A DNA stretch of 64,000 nt from Triglochin maritima (taxonomy: Eukaryota; Streptophyta; Magnoliopsida; Alismatales; Juncaginaceae): positions 22,918,501-22,982,500 of the forward strand of contig OY821787.1 in the NCBI GenBank assembly GCA_963682175.1, written 5' to 3'. Position numbers and translations under genes: made by a program. The notes beneath the pieces were generated by a model. That model had not been told where the DNA came from. It worked only from the letters and a program-made list of their open reading frames with translations, and made no database searches. The number at the start of each line of letters is the position of its first letter. The first letter of the stretch is position 1. Positions 1 to 10,885 of the stretch are shown in pieces.

Positions 1-497
1 GTCTACTTGATTTAAAATTAGGCTCTTGATTAGTGTGGTTTTTGGGGCGAAGGAAAGGGTGATGAAATCCCCCACCTTATCTTTTATGGGACAGCCCCTC
101 CTTACTAGCGTTTTGGAGTCCTAAATCTAGCAATCAACTCTCCAAACAACGCTCAACTCACACTTGTTGCAATGCACTTCCTACTAACTAATGCATGTTC
201 ATACGAAATGCATGAATGAGAGTAGAAGGTGCGTACCTCACGCCAGCTCTCAGCAACAGAAAATAAAGCTAAGATAAAAGACAATCTAAATGCCTAAGTC
301 ACATACATGATGCATGGCCTAAACAAAAAGAATGCCTAATCTTTTGCTTTGAGTTTTAGGGTCCAAGTTGCTTAAGGGAGGTTTGATTATTGATCTGGGA
401 ACAAACTATAAGTCAAAACATGCCAAATTAAGTCCCAGACCACTATATCAAATAAAGTAAACAGACCAAAGAAATAAGAGAGCGAGCTGAGCTTACC

Positions 498-540
498 AGA
501 CCGCCAATTGGCGGTCTCAGGCCGCTGATTGGCGGTCTAC
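498..540. other. Leader palindrome pair (A1)
   Basis: AGACCGCCAATTGGCGGTCT (498-517) is a perfect 20-bp palindrome. It is followed by a related imperfect one (GGCCGCTGATTGGCGGTC, about 520-537). It lies about 155 nt downstream of the primer-binding site in the RNA. A2 has the same arrangement at 40395-40436. Confidence 0.8.
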
Positions 541-671
541 AGTGCCCAGCTTGCTTCAAAACATCTCCAGGTGCTCCTCGTGACCACTCCAAGTCTCCTG
601 AAACAAAGAAAAACTACAAAACAAAAATTAAATCCACTCGAATCGTCCAAACAAGAGTCTGGACTGGCACC

Positions 672-689
672 TCCCCGGCAACGGCGCAA
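672..689 (-). other. Primer-binding site, tRNA-Asp type (A1)
   Basis: On the minus strand this 18-mer matches the 3' end of plant tRNA-Asp(GTC), whose complement begins TGGCGCCGTTGCC, with one mismatch. It lies 6 bases inside the LTR edge, the same spacing as in every other element of this group here. Confidence 0.85.
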
Positions 690-695
690 AAAACT

Positions 696-2110
696 TGTTG
701 AACGTTTTATTTAAAACCGCAAGTGCACGGCCGCGATGAAGCGGTGGCAAGTACGGGTCGTCCTCAGGGAGGTGAGTAGCCTCTTGCTTGTACGAAATCA
801 AGTGGCAAAAATTGAGGGAGAAAGATTGATTATGCTACTCTACACTAAACTACGCTAAGAAGTATGAAATGCGAACGAAAGAAACAAACAATGAAATGGT
901 AACTAAGCTAAGAACACAAGAAGAATGCTGGAATACAGAAATGGGAAAACCCCTAAGGGGTGGAGTGAGTGCACACAAGTAAAGAGGTGGGTGTAGAATA
1001 CATTCTTTAAGCACATGAAGGTGGTGTTTATCAAGCATAGGAAGTGTCTAAATGTTATGGCAAAACCTATCAATCTATTCACCAACTTAGTTGATTAACA
1101 TTTACATATGCAAGTTGTTTATTTCAGAACCTAAACAAGCATGAGAGGTGTCTAATCATTTTGGCAAAACTCATCAAGTTATAAATTCTATCCTAAACAA
1201 GCAAGCATACATTCATGTTTTATCAACATATCAAAAATAAAGCATTCATCCCATTCTCTAATGCATGTATGTACATATACTCCACCCCCCCAAGGGGATG
1301 GAACTACTCACTAAACATTACACTAATTATTAAACTAAGCAAAGAAAGCATATTAAAACTAAGCTAGAAATAAAAGACGATTAAACTAAAACATGCACAA
1401 ACAATAAAAGAAGCATAAACAAACAATGAAAGAAACACAAAACTTTATTGATAAAATGACTCACATTTCAAGTAGCATCCTCCTACTTTAGTGTGTGCTT
1501 CAAGGCCTCACTTCTAGTAGGAAGAATAGCCACTTAAAATATGGAGTCAATACAATGGAAGGTGAAGAGTTCTATTTATAGCCATGGAAAAAGTCAAACC
1601 GGGACAATCCCCCGATGTGGGACTAAACATATACCAAAAATAGCCTAAACATCTTCTAATACACGTGTTGGAGAAATTTGAGTGGATTTGGGCCAAAATG
1701 GACCACCAATTAGCGGTCTTGGACCACCAATTGGCGGTCTATATGGTTCAGATCCTGCTCATTTTTGTTGTGGGCTTTTTTTTTCTGGTATTGTTGGTCT
1801 TTGATGCGGTTACTTGACTTGTTGGAGCTCCGACCCGAATCGAATTGGTAAAATACTCCCCATGATGGTGTGGAGTATTCTGTTTTGCTCTTAGGTCCTT
1901 CTGTCTTGCAATCAGGTCCTTCTTCCTTGCATCTTGGTCCCCAGATCTCACAATCCAGTCCTTTTTCCCCAGCTTTTGGGTCTTTTTATGCTTCATCTCT
2001 TCAAACCTATTTATTCCTGAAAACTAAACATAAAACTCGTGACATAGCATTGTTTAGGTGAAATATAATGGATATAAGATACAAATATAAGCATGAAATG
2101 ATGTCAATCA
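696..2110 (-). repeat. 5' LTR of A1 (1415 bp)
   Basis: Read on the minus strand, the LTR starts TGATTGACATC and ends GTTCAACA, so it has the usual TG...CA ends. A TATA box (CTATAAATAG) lies at 1572-1581, and two CCGCC/GGCGG-type palindromes sit upstream of it at 1701-1740. The U5 end has the CCGC-TTCATC-GCGG hairpin at 731-744. Two CCCC/GGGG hairpins lie in the long transcribed part (about 948-966 and 1279-1300). Confidence 0.85.
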
Positions 2111-4298
2111 CCTAGTTTTACAGGGATTTGTCTCTTAGGATTGACAACAGGTTCAGTGTCTAGAACGACAAAATCCACTGGGTAAATGAAGTCACCAACC
2201 TTAATCAAAACATCCTCTACTATACCTCTTGGTTTCTTAACAGAGCAATCAACAAATTGAAGGGTTGTCTTAGAGGGTTTTAGTGGCCCAAGGTTTAGTT
2301 GTTCATAGACAGAGAACGGGAGTAAGTTAACACTAGCACCAAGGTCTAGAAGGGCTTAGTTGATAAAAGTATCTCCTATCGCACATGAAATTGTAGGACA
2401 CCCAGGGTCCTTATACGTTATAGGAGATGAGTTGGACAGAATAGAGCTTATGTTTGCAGTTAAGAATGTCTTCTTTGGTACGTTTGTTTTTCTCTTCTTA
2501 GTGCACAAATCCTTTAAGAATTTAGGATAAGCAGGTATTTGTTGAATCATATCTAGGATTGGAATATTAACCTTAACTTGCTTAAATAGTTCCAAGATTT
2601 TCTCCATTTGTGCACTTGATCTCTTATTAAGTCTATTGGGGAATGGGGCTTTAGGAACATAGACTCGCTCAGGTTCAGCTATAGGGTCAGGTTGACTAGG
2701 TGGGTTGGGCTTTTCAAATTGGACTTCAGGTTCAATGGTCAAGTCACATGTGGGTGCTTGACGGCTAGATTGATTAGGAGCCCTAGGATTTACCACATTG
2801 TTATCAACTTGTTTTCCAGACCGTAATGATACAACAGCATCTATTTGTTGGAACGGTCCCTCCTAATTAACCATTTGAACCGGTCTAGGGTTGTTACTTC
2901 CTAGAGGTGGTTGATAGGGCTGATATTGATTATTAGGTCTTGGATTCACCCCAGGTTAACTTGGAAACTGACCCTTTTGTCTTTCACCTACAATTTGTGC
3001 TAGTTGGCTGACTTGTGTTTCTAGCTTTTGGAAGGATTGGGTGGTTGTTTGCATAAAAGTCTTAACCAAATTTTCCAAGCTTGTCAATCTAACATCATAA
3101 TCTCCATTGTTACTAAACCCAGATGATGTATTATTTTGGTTATACGGGTTTGGTTGTTGTCTAGGAGGTTGACCTTGTTGGTTCCATGAAAAATTGGGAT
3201 GATTACGCCAACCCGGGTTATAGGTTGATGCGTATGGGTCATTTCTAGAATGGTTAAATGCGGCATTAACTTGTTCCAAGTCTGCAGAAATATGTGCACA
3301 ATCCTCCATTATATGACCAGTTTGACCACATCTAGAGCAAGGGATAGAAGAGGCTTGATTCACTAGGGGTCGGGTTTTTAGCTCTAGACTTTCCATTCTA
3401 CGCATAAGGGTAGCTAGTTTTGCTTCAGCAGCTACAGTAGCATCTACGGCTAAGACACCTGATTTGGGTTGACTTGCTATTCTAGATCCAATACTCGGGT
3501 TAATCGGTGCTCTAGCATTGTCCCATTGCATACTATTTTCGGCTAAATCCTCAAGAAAAGTCGAAGCATCATTCTCATTTTTGGACATAAAGTTTCCTTG
3601 GCTTACAGATTCTAACATAACCCTAGATGTAGGTGTCAATCCCTCGTAAATAATTTGGCACAATTGCCATCTTGGAATTCCATGATGAGGGCATTAGGTC
3701 AACAGGTTCTTAAATCTTTCCAAATAGGAATAGAACGGCTCGCTCTCAGATTGAACGAATGCAACAATTTCATTCCTAATCCTAATAGTCTTACGGTTGG
3801 GGAAATATTTTTTAAGAACACTTGAACAAACTCGGCCCAACTCCTAATAGATCTTTCGGCTAGACTATATAGCCATTTTTTAGCGTCGTCCTTCAGTGCT
3901 AGAGGCACGAATTTAAGACGCACTGCCTACTCAGAGATATGCTGGTATTGCATAAGGGAGCAGATTTCCTCAAATTCTCTAAGGAAGAGATATGGGTCTT
4001 CCTTAGAGGTGAACTTGGGCAACATACTCATGTATTGTGCCTTTAGTTCTAAGTCGCGACCCGGTATGATGGGCATAACGATGCACGATGGTTGAGCAGC
4101 CATCGTTGGGTGGCGCCGATCCCTTAGAGTCCTAGGCGGGTCCACGACATTCTCACCCATTAGATCCGGGTGAGGTGGTGCAACAGGTGGATTGGGGCTA
4201 AGCTCTAGACTGGAATCTAGATGAACTCGTGGGAGTCGATTGCTCAAGTCCCGAACCCAAATTTGAGTGCACCGGTTTGAATCAATTTTTGAATTCAA
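2111..4298 (-). pseudogene. gag-protease pseudogene of B1
   Basis: Read leftward from 4298, the fragments at 4298-3927, 3923-3699, 3663-2956 and 2796-2356 match the B2 gag-protease in order: gag N-terminus, the capsid-like block with an FLREFEEICSLM motif, the CCHC zinc knuckle CSRCGQTGHIMEDC, a Gln/Asn-rich linker, and the protease N-flank (DLCTKKRKTNVPKK). The retropepsin core follows at about 2345-2125. Its LGASVNLLPFSVYEQL motif is preceded by an in-frame stop, where the homologue has Lys in INKALLDL. There are at least three frame or stop breaks. A1 ends it at the segment before the conserved ILGRPFL motif. The gene would have encoded nucleocapsid/capsid and the processing protease. No RT follows in the related complete copies. 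Confidence 0.85.
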
Positions 4299-5570
4299 AT
4301 TTGAAATTTAAATTCCAAATTCAATTTCAAGAATCAAAAAAATAATTAATTTTTTTTTCTTCAAAAATGGAAACAAACAATAGAATTGAGATGAGAAGAG
4401 AAAGGAATGCTAATCTAGAGAATTGAGATGAGAAGAGAAAGAAGACTCAGATGAGAAGGGAAACTTAACTCTAAAAGATAGATGAGAGGGTTGGTCAGAA
4501 GTTTCCTAAACAAGCACGGTTCAAACAATCCTAGACCTAATGTAGCTTAAATCTAGACGACTCCTAACTGGTTGAGTCGAATTGGTTCGCTTGATTCACC
4601 TCCCTCACTAATCAAACCAAATTGGCCAGGCAGTGTATAGCTAGTGGGGGCGCTTCCGACAGAGTCGGTGCCAATTAGACAACCACTTCGCTTGGAAGAC
4701 TTACGTCAACACAAAAACACTTTCTAGACACCAAATTAAATTCGATCAGCTTTAAGTCATAGCAAGTCAAACCAATCTTCTCCTTAATTGAGTTCGAATC
4801 CTTAGGGGCCAATGTCTATTTGATTTTAATTTAAGGCTTGGGTGACACTTTAGGATTGTGATTTGTGGGCCACTGAAGGGTGATGAAATCCCCACCGTAT
4901 CTTTTCCTACGGAGTTGCCCTTAAGATAGTTTAACTTAAATCTAGCAAAGATAGTCTAACATTGGTCTTTAGTGGGGGACAATTGCAAGGTTGTATGCAA
5001 ACTAAATTATATGCTTAAATGCAATCGATAACAACCGCGCACGTACCTTGCCTCCAGCACTCTTCAACAAAAAAATAATTTGCAAGAATTTAGCAAGAAT
5101 ATTGCAAACAAAACACTATATGATTAATGCACTAAGTCCTTCTAATTTTGCCAATTTTAGGTCAGAGTTGAATTATTGCAATTTATGGAATTTGAGCCTA
5201 ACACGTGCAGTTCTACAAAAAGTAAACTTTCAAAAAAAATCGAAAATTGCACAAAAGGAAAAAGTTACCTACGCAACGCTAAGACGGGTTCGCCGCCCGC
5301 TCTCGAAAATTTCGAGTTGCTCTACGCGTCCACCCAGAGATGGAGACGACCGCCAAAAATTTTGAAGCACAGATGCTCCAGACGTATGGTGGATCCGCCG
5401 CAGGTTGTTCTTTGGGTGCGGCAATTTCGCCGCTCTTCTTGCTCCAACTGTGCCCGAATTTCGCCACGCACTCCGTTGTCTCCTGAAACGCAAACCCAAA
5501 TAGTTAGATCGTGCACACGATAAATTGAATAGAATCGAAATCACCAAAAATAAACAAAATCTTCGTCGCC
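4299..5570 (-). other. B1 leader (noncoding)
   Basis: This is the noncoding leader between the primer site and gag. It holds an A/T-rich palindromic tract next to the gag start (about 4270-4380), the conserved block around GGGTGATGAAATCCCC (about 4860-4925), a splice-donor-like AAGGTACGTG on the minus strand (about 5038-5052), and several CCGCC/GGCGG-type inverted repeats (5285-5435). The overlapping short reading frames around 5180-5590 are GC-rich shadows in this leader; I do not call them genes. Confidence 0.7.
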
Positions 5571-5588
5571 TCCCCGGCAATGGCGCCA
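5571..5588 (-). other. Primer-binding site, tRNA-Asp type (B1)
   Basis: On the minus strand this reads TGGCGCCATTGCCGGGGA, one mismatch from the tRNA-Asp complement. It is followed on the plus strand by AAAACT and then the LTR edge. Confidence 0.85.
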
Positions 5589-5594
5589 AAAACT

Positions 5595-6796
5595 TGATGA
5601 TAATTTTATTTGTACCGCAAGTGCACGGCGTCGATGAAGACGAGACAAGTGCGGGTCGAACACAAGGAGGGACAAAATTTTGTTATTTTTGTGATTTTCG
5701 ATTAAGGAAGAAAGAGAGAGAAATATGTTTGGTTTGAGATTTTTGGTTTTTAATTTTCTATAGCAAGAACAACAAAAAAAACTAAAAAGAAAACAAATAT
5801 GGATGAGAGTCCAGCGGGTGGGGGTTTAGATATCGGGTTTTGTTTAGAGAAATCTGAAACTTATAATAAATCACCTTAGTTATAAAGCATTACATGATAA
5901 ATGACTCAACATAAACTCAAGTAATCAAAATATACTAACACGAAATTATAATAATAACATAATTCTTCTTCTCATCACCATAAATCCATCACCCCCACCC
6001 TTTGGAGAGAGTTAGAAATTCATGGATGGAGGGAAGGAGAATGGGTCCTAGAGAAACTACGAAAGAAAACTAAAAACACGAAATAAACGAACAGAGTTTT
6101 ATTGCTAAAGAATGGAATAAAAATAAGTTCTCCCATACAACATAATTTTGGGGCTATTTATAGCCGATACAAGGGACCCAAGTATGAATAAGGCAAGGAC
6201 ACGTGTTATGACACGACTGGAAGAAATCCGGGGGCACGGATCGATGACCATTCGGCGTTTCTGCCGCACATTGACCGTCAGATGCGGCGGATTCGCCGCC
6301 TGGATGGCTCAGATTCGATCCATTTTTTTCCTGTGTGTTTATGGTATGTTTTAGCTGTCCTTTGTGTGTCAAGATTGATTTCTTTCCTTTCTTTTGAGCT
6401 CTGAATTAATTTCTTCATATATTTGGAGATCCAAATTTATTTTTCTTTAGAACTTCTCCAAAATAATATTTTGGTACTCGTAATTTGCTATCGGGTCCTC
6501 GCCTTTTCGCAATTAAGTCCCTGACTACTTTTGTGCTTAAGTCCCTGGCATTTTTGTAATTAGGTCTTTGAATGCTTTTATGCTTGGATGGACTTCAATT
6601 TGAACCCCGATAATCTTGAACTTGGTCTTTATGACATAAAATGAGTCTCTTGCATGCGTTTATGCTCGGGATATTGGTAATTTGCATTCAGGTCCCTGCA
6701 TTCTGTAAATAAGACTAAACACATACCTTAGTAGCATTTATTGATATAAAATTAATCTAAATGAAAGACATATGATGCAATGTATGCAATGCATCA
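5595..6796 (-). repeat. 5' LTR of B1 (1202 bp)
   Basis: Read on the minus strand, it starts TGATGCATTGCATACATTGC and ends with CATCA, homologous to the B2 LTRs (31570-32732 and 37680-38874). The TATA box CTATAAATAG is at 6154-6163. The U3 palindrome GCGGCG-AATC-CGCCGC (minus) is at about 6284-6299. The U5 hairpin has stem CGTC/GACG and loop TTCATC at 5629-5642. Confidence 0.85.
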
Positions 6797-6910
6797 CCAG
6801 GCTTGTCCTGGTAACGTCTCTAGATCTTGAGAGCCTCCTGAAACAAAGCCCAACTACAAAAAAAATTAAAACCACTCAAATCGTCCAAACCAAACTCTTG
6901 ACAGAACACC

Positions 6911-6928
6911 TCCCCGGCAACAACACCA
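6911..6928 (-). other. Primer-binding site, degenerate tRNA-Asp type (D)
   Basis: On the minus strand this reads TGGTGTTGTTGCCGGGGA, two transitions away from the tRNA-Asp complement, at the normal spacing from the LTR. Confidence 0.75.
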
Positions 6929-6933
6929 AAAAT

Positions 6934-8307
6934 TGATTGTTATCGTTTATATATCGTAAGTGCACGGCCGCGTTGAAGCGGTTGCAAATATGGGTCGATC
7001 CACAGGGAGGTGTGTCGACTTTGGTTAGTTGGAAGGCGAGTGAGAAACAAGGTGGAGAAAAGATTGATTAAACTAACGAGACTAACTATGCTACGCTACA
7101 CTAGTATGAAATAAACGAAGAAGATGAAAGCACTAAATAAATCTAAACTAAGTGACTAATAGATGAAGCTGGAAATCAGGAATGGAAAACCCCTAAGGAG
7201 TGGAGTGTGTGTACACATGAAATAAGTGGTGATGAATGCATACAATAAGCTCTAGTGTAGGTAGTGTTTGTAATGCATAAGAAGTACCTCATCGCAAGAC
7301 CTATCATCGAAATCACTAACCTAGGTGATTAATATGAGCATATCAAGTTTGTTAGTAAGAGCCTAAAAAAGCATGGAATGTACCTAAATATTATGGCAGA
7401 AACCATCAAGTTAAGTATTCTATTTAATTCAAACAAGCATACTAACATTTCTCACATACAACAATGTTTAGCATTCATTCCATCTACATAACATGTATAG
7501 ACATCAACTCCACCCGCAAAGGGGGATGGAACTACTCACACATTATTAGACAAACATCATACTAAGGAAATAAAATATGCTAATTAATTTTAAGAAGACT
7601 AAAACAAACAAAGTTAACTAAGTATGCAAGAATTGAAAGAGACAAAATGAAGAAACTAACAAAACAAAACATCTTTTATTACTCACTCAATTACAAGTAG
7701 CCTCTCTCCACTAAATGTTTGCTCCAAGACTTTACTCCTAGTAGAGGATAGCCACTAAGAGAGGAGATATATACAAAGGAGGAGCAAGAGTTCTATTTAT
7801 AGCCATAGAAAAAGGTAATCCGGGACAATCCCCCGATGTGGGACTAAAAGCATACCAAAAATAGACTAAATACAACCTAATACATGACCCACCAAAGTCT
7901 TAGCGGATCCAGAACTGACCCGACCGCTAATTTGCAGTCTATGGACTCTGGATCGAGTCTGGATTTTAGGTGTAGTTGTCTAGCTTGCTTTCTTCACGTG
8001 TGATGCATCCAAGTCGGTTGTTAGAGCTTAAGCCCGAATCGAATTGCCAAAATACTCATCATGATGGTGTGAAGTTTCTTGATTTTCTCATTGGTCCTTT
8101 GGGCTTACATCCGGGCCCTTCCCTCTTGCATCTCAGTCGCCAAGTCTGGCAACTCAGTCTTTTCCTTGCTTTTGAATCCTTTTTGTGCATCTTGTTCTCA
8201 AACCTGCTTATTCCTGAAACTTAAACATTGAACTCATTATGTAGCATTGTTTAGGTGAATGATAACGTATGTAACACACAAATGTATGCATGAAATGATG
8301 TCAATCA
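6934..8307 (-). repeat. 5' LTR of D (1374 bp)
   Basis: On the minus strand it begins TGATTGACATC and ends with CAATCA. The TATA box CTATAAATAG is at 7793-7802, and the U5 hairpin CCGC-TTCAAC-GCGG is at 6968-6981. The U3 palindrome position (about 7905-7940) is degenerate. Sequence between the TATA box and U5 is closely similar to F, so D and F are one subfamily. Confidence 0.8.
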
Positions 8308-9006
8308 CTTGTCTTAATCTTAGTAGAAGTAATTAGCATGTCTCCCTTTCCTATCTTAATCACCTTAATTTCGTTTTGTCTTCTTTTAAGGAGTAGTGAG
8401 TAGTTCCATACTCCTTTGGGGGTGGAGTTGATGTTTAAACATGTCATGTAGAATCGAATGAATGCTAAATATTGTTGTATGTGAGAAATGTTAGTATGCT
8501 TGTTTGAATTAAAGAGAATACTTAACTTGATGGTTTCAGCCATAATCTTTAGGTACATTCCATGCTTATTTAGGTTCTAAATAACAAACGTGTTCATACT
8601 CATATTAATCACTTAGGTTACTGATTTGGATGATAGGTCTTGCCATGAGGTACTTATTGTGCATATCAACACTAGCTACACTTGTGCTCTTTTGAATGCA
8701 TTCATCACCTCTTATTTCATGTGTACACACACTCCACCCCTTAAGGGGTTTCCATTCCTAATTTCCAGCTTGCTTATATTAGTCACTTAGTTTAGTTGTT
8801 AGTCTCGTGCTTTCATCTTCTTTGTTGTTTCGTACTAGTGTAGCATAGCATAGTTTAGTCTAGTTTAGTGTAATCAATTTCTTCTCCCCGCTTTTCCCAC
8901 TTGCCTTCGAACAAACTAGAGTGGACACACCTCCTCGTAGACACGACCCGTACTTACCGCATCTTCACCGACGTCGTACACTTGTGGTTATTAAAACGTC
9001 TAAACA
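8308..9006 (+). repeat. LTR F, 3' part only (3' or solo LTR)
   Basis: This is a plus-strand LTR fragment related to D. It contains the ATGGAACTACTC-type conserved piece on the opposite strand, TACACACACTCCACCCCTTAAGGGG, and the U5 end of this clade (GACCCGTACTTACC...), and it ends TCTAAACA at 9006. No primer-binding site follows it, so it is the end of a 3' LTR or a solo LTR, not a 5' LTR. ATGAG (9007-9011) would be its target-site copy. Confidence 0.7.
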
Positions 9007-10885
9007 ATGAGCAATCATCTAATGCAACAACTTGGTATACCTTCAATTGCGATCATCGGAGAACGTCAGAGATCCGCCTCTCGCGCCTTCCTCAACAAAC
9101 ACCCTAGTCTCGCGCACGTCTGCCACCTTCTCACTAGCAGCACCACGCTTCCCGCCATAGCTCCGATCGCAAGGAAAGGAAGAGAAGGAGAGAGTTGTGG
9201 TGAGGGGGAGAAGAATTGTGTGAGCCAAACGGGAAGAAGAATGGGTGCCTCCTCTACTTAAACTAACACCCAAGCAAACCCATCCATGCCCTTGTCACAT
9301 CACCTTACCTCCAGCCCATACCTAGCCATGCCTCCACCCATTCCCCACGTAAAACTCCACCAAAACCGGGATTAGCCCTAACAAAGGTTTATGATTTTAC
9401 AAGCATAACAAGAGCTTTGTGAATTGTTGAAACATGGGCAACATATATTCAAAGGAGATGACCTTTATTTGGAAAACGAAAAAAGCATTTACATAAAAAT
9501 AGATATTCTTAACATAAACAATACGTAGTTGTTAGCTTTTATACATAAAATAGACATAAGGGAACCCTAAATAATCATACAGTTTTAAGTTTGGTTTAAA
9601 TTTCCAGTAAGAAATGCTCTAAGGTAAAAAAATGTAACGTTTTAGTATAATACCATTGCAAGTTTGTTGAACTGTAGAGCTGGAATCAAACAAAAATGTC
9701 TTTATCTTCTTTGATAACCTATACATGTGCCAACCAAGATGCGCTATAGGATATGATACCCTCTGATAAGCTATGGGATGTAATCTTCATTTTAGAACAA
9801 ACGAAGTCTTCACATAGAGGTTTTCTAAAAAGGGCATAGTACTTGAGGATGTTAGTTTCTTTATACAATAAAAAAAAACTCAAACTAAAGCGATGAAATC
9901 AAATCCCAAAAGATTGTTTCTGCTCTAAAATTTAATGTCGTAGAGGAGGAGGAAACTTGCCCCCCTCCAAGCGACGACTTCCCTAGGAGTGATCAATATA
10001 TGAAACATCTATCATTGCCAAAGACATTTCATAACAACTCCATCTATTTATTCTGGGCGATTTCCTATAGTAGACCATTTTACATAGACAGTGTAAGCAT
10101 AACATTAACATGTCTCTATGTGAAAAAATGTTGGGTCTATAGTTAAACATATAGTACCTTAGAAAAGATTTCAACCACCTTTTGCAGAGGAATTCCCAAG
10201 ACAGTTGTTGCATCATCGATCTCCAAAGAGTGTGAGTGTGACATCAATTCGTTCACTATTATCCGTCACTGGAACTTTTAGCTTTTCCAGTAGAAATGAT
10301 GTGTATCAAGGAGATGATGACCTGAACATCTTTTTTAAAGTGCTTATTATTTAATAGTGAACATGCTATGTGCCATCAAGTATCTTTCTGATATGGAAGG
10401 GGAAGTTATGTATACAAATGTTTGTAACATAATGCAATGACATAGACTATATGTTTACAACAACAATGAACACACGATCTCAATATTGTGTTTTCATAGT
10501 AACAAACCTATTAACGTACGAAATTGGTGTGATATTGTTGATACAATTACAAATACGATCATGTAATACAGTAGGTTACAGATGTCGAATAAATATAGTT
10601 CAGCAAAATCCAGATTAAGCCAACGTACAAAATAATGTCAGAACAACTAACAACGAAAAATAATGATAAGAAAACACCTTACAAACCGAGCCGTCGAATT
10701 CCGACTTGCCTCCGAGAAAATAGCGCCCCACGTAGTAGTGCAATGAGTCTGACGCTTTTCTCCCAGGATAGAACAGTTCCTTCGTCGAGCGAGCGTACAC
10801 CAGAGCGGACGAACCTCAAAAGCAGATCAAAACCTCGCAAGAACCGACCGTCGGAGAACGTTAGAATTCGTGGATAAAAAAATCA
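9007..10885. other. Unassigned single-copy-looking DNA between LTR F and element C
   Basis: This 1.9-kb stretch shares nothing obvious with the retroelements around it. It has a GC-richer part (9040-9260) that on the minus strand looks like the start of a gene: a CT-rich stretch, then ATG at 9158-9156 opening a 30-codon Arg-rich frame closing at 9066. There is also a possible RPA-like remnant (see 9983-10280), and a GC-richer piece at 10680-10870 that could be an exon on either strand. The rest is AT-rich with nothing I recognise. Confidence 0.5.
9983..10280 (-). pseudogene. Possible RPA/OB-fold protein remnant
   Basis: Read on the minus strand, one frame (about 10280-10218) gives VTDNSERIDVTLTLFGDR. 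That resembles the strand motif of OB-fold domains in replication protein A large subunits and Helitron-linked RPA genes. A second frame then gives SLEIDDATTVLGIPLQKVVE, ending at a donor-like AAGGTA. Further downstream is a C-x2-C ... W-S-C stretch (10110-10030) that could be a degraded RPA zinc ribbon. The order fits RPA, but the frames are broken and the similarity is by eye only. It could equally be chance. Confidence 0.25.

Larger units (their letters stand above)
1..2110 (-). mobile_element. Element A1: Ty3-like LTR retrotransposon, 5' LTR and leader only
   Basis: This is a minus-strand element whose 5' LTR is at 696-2110. Its leader runs left from the primer-binding site and off the window at base 1. 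The leader and LTR closely match those of A2 (39574-41963), so both belong to one subfamily. The right LTR edge abuts the protease region of B1, with CCTAG (2111-2115) as the expected target-site copy; the partner copy lies outside the window. No coding sequence of A1 is visible here. The leader carries a paired palindrome (498-540), a splice-donor-like site (about 231-245, minus) and a conserved block (about 50-104). Confidence 0.85.
2111..6796 (-). mobile_element. Element B1: Ty3-like gag-protease element, 3' part outside the window
   Basis: This is a minus-strand copy of the B family. From right to left it has the 5' LTR (5595-6796), a tRNA-Asp primer site, a leader of about 1.3 kb, and gag running into the protease, where A1 has inserted at 2110/2111. 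The remaining protease, 3' noncoding region and 3' LTR lie left of the window. The LTR ends match those of B2 (TGATGCATTGC and TTCATCA). The element sits in the leader of D; CCAGG (6797-6801) would be its right target-site copy. Several frame breaks show it is old. Confidence 0.85.
6797..8307 (-). mobile_element. Element D: Ty3-like LTR and start of leader
   Basis: This is a minus-strand element related to A and E. Only the 5' LTR and about 130 bp of leader remain before B1 interrupts it. It is inserted in the opposite orientation into a similar plus-strand LTR (F). CTTGT (8308-8312) is the expected target-site copy on this side; the other copy is off the window. Confidence 0.75.

Noticed and set aside
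5048..5737. Cluster of overlapping short reading frames on both strands as small genes
   Set aside because: They lie in the B1 leader and U5, and the homologous B2 leader (32757-34036) does not keep the frames.
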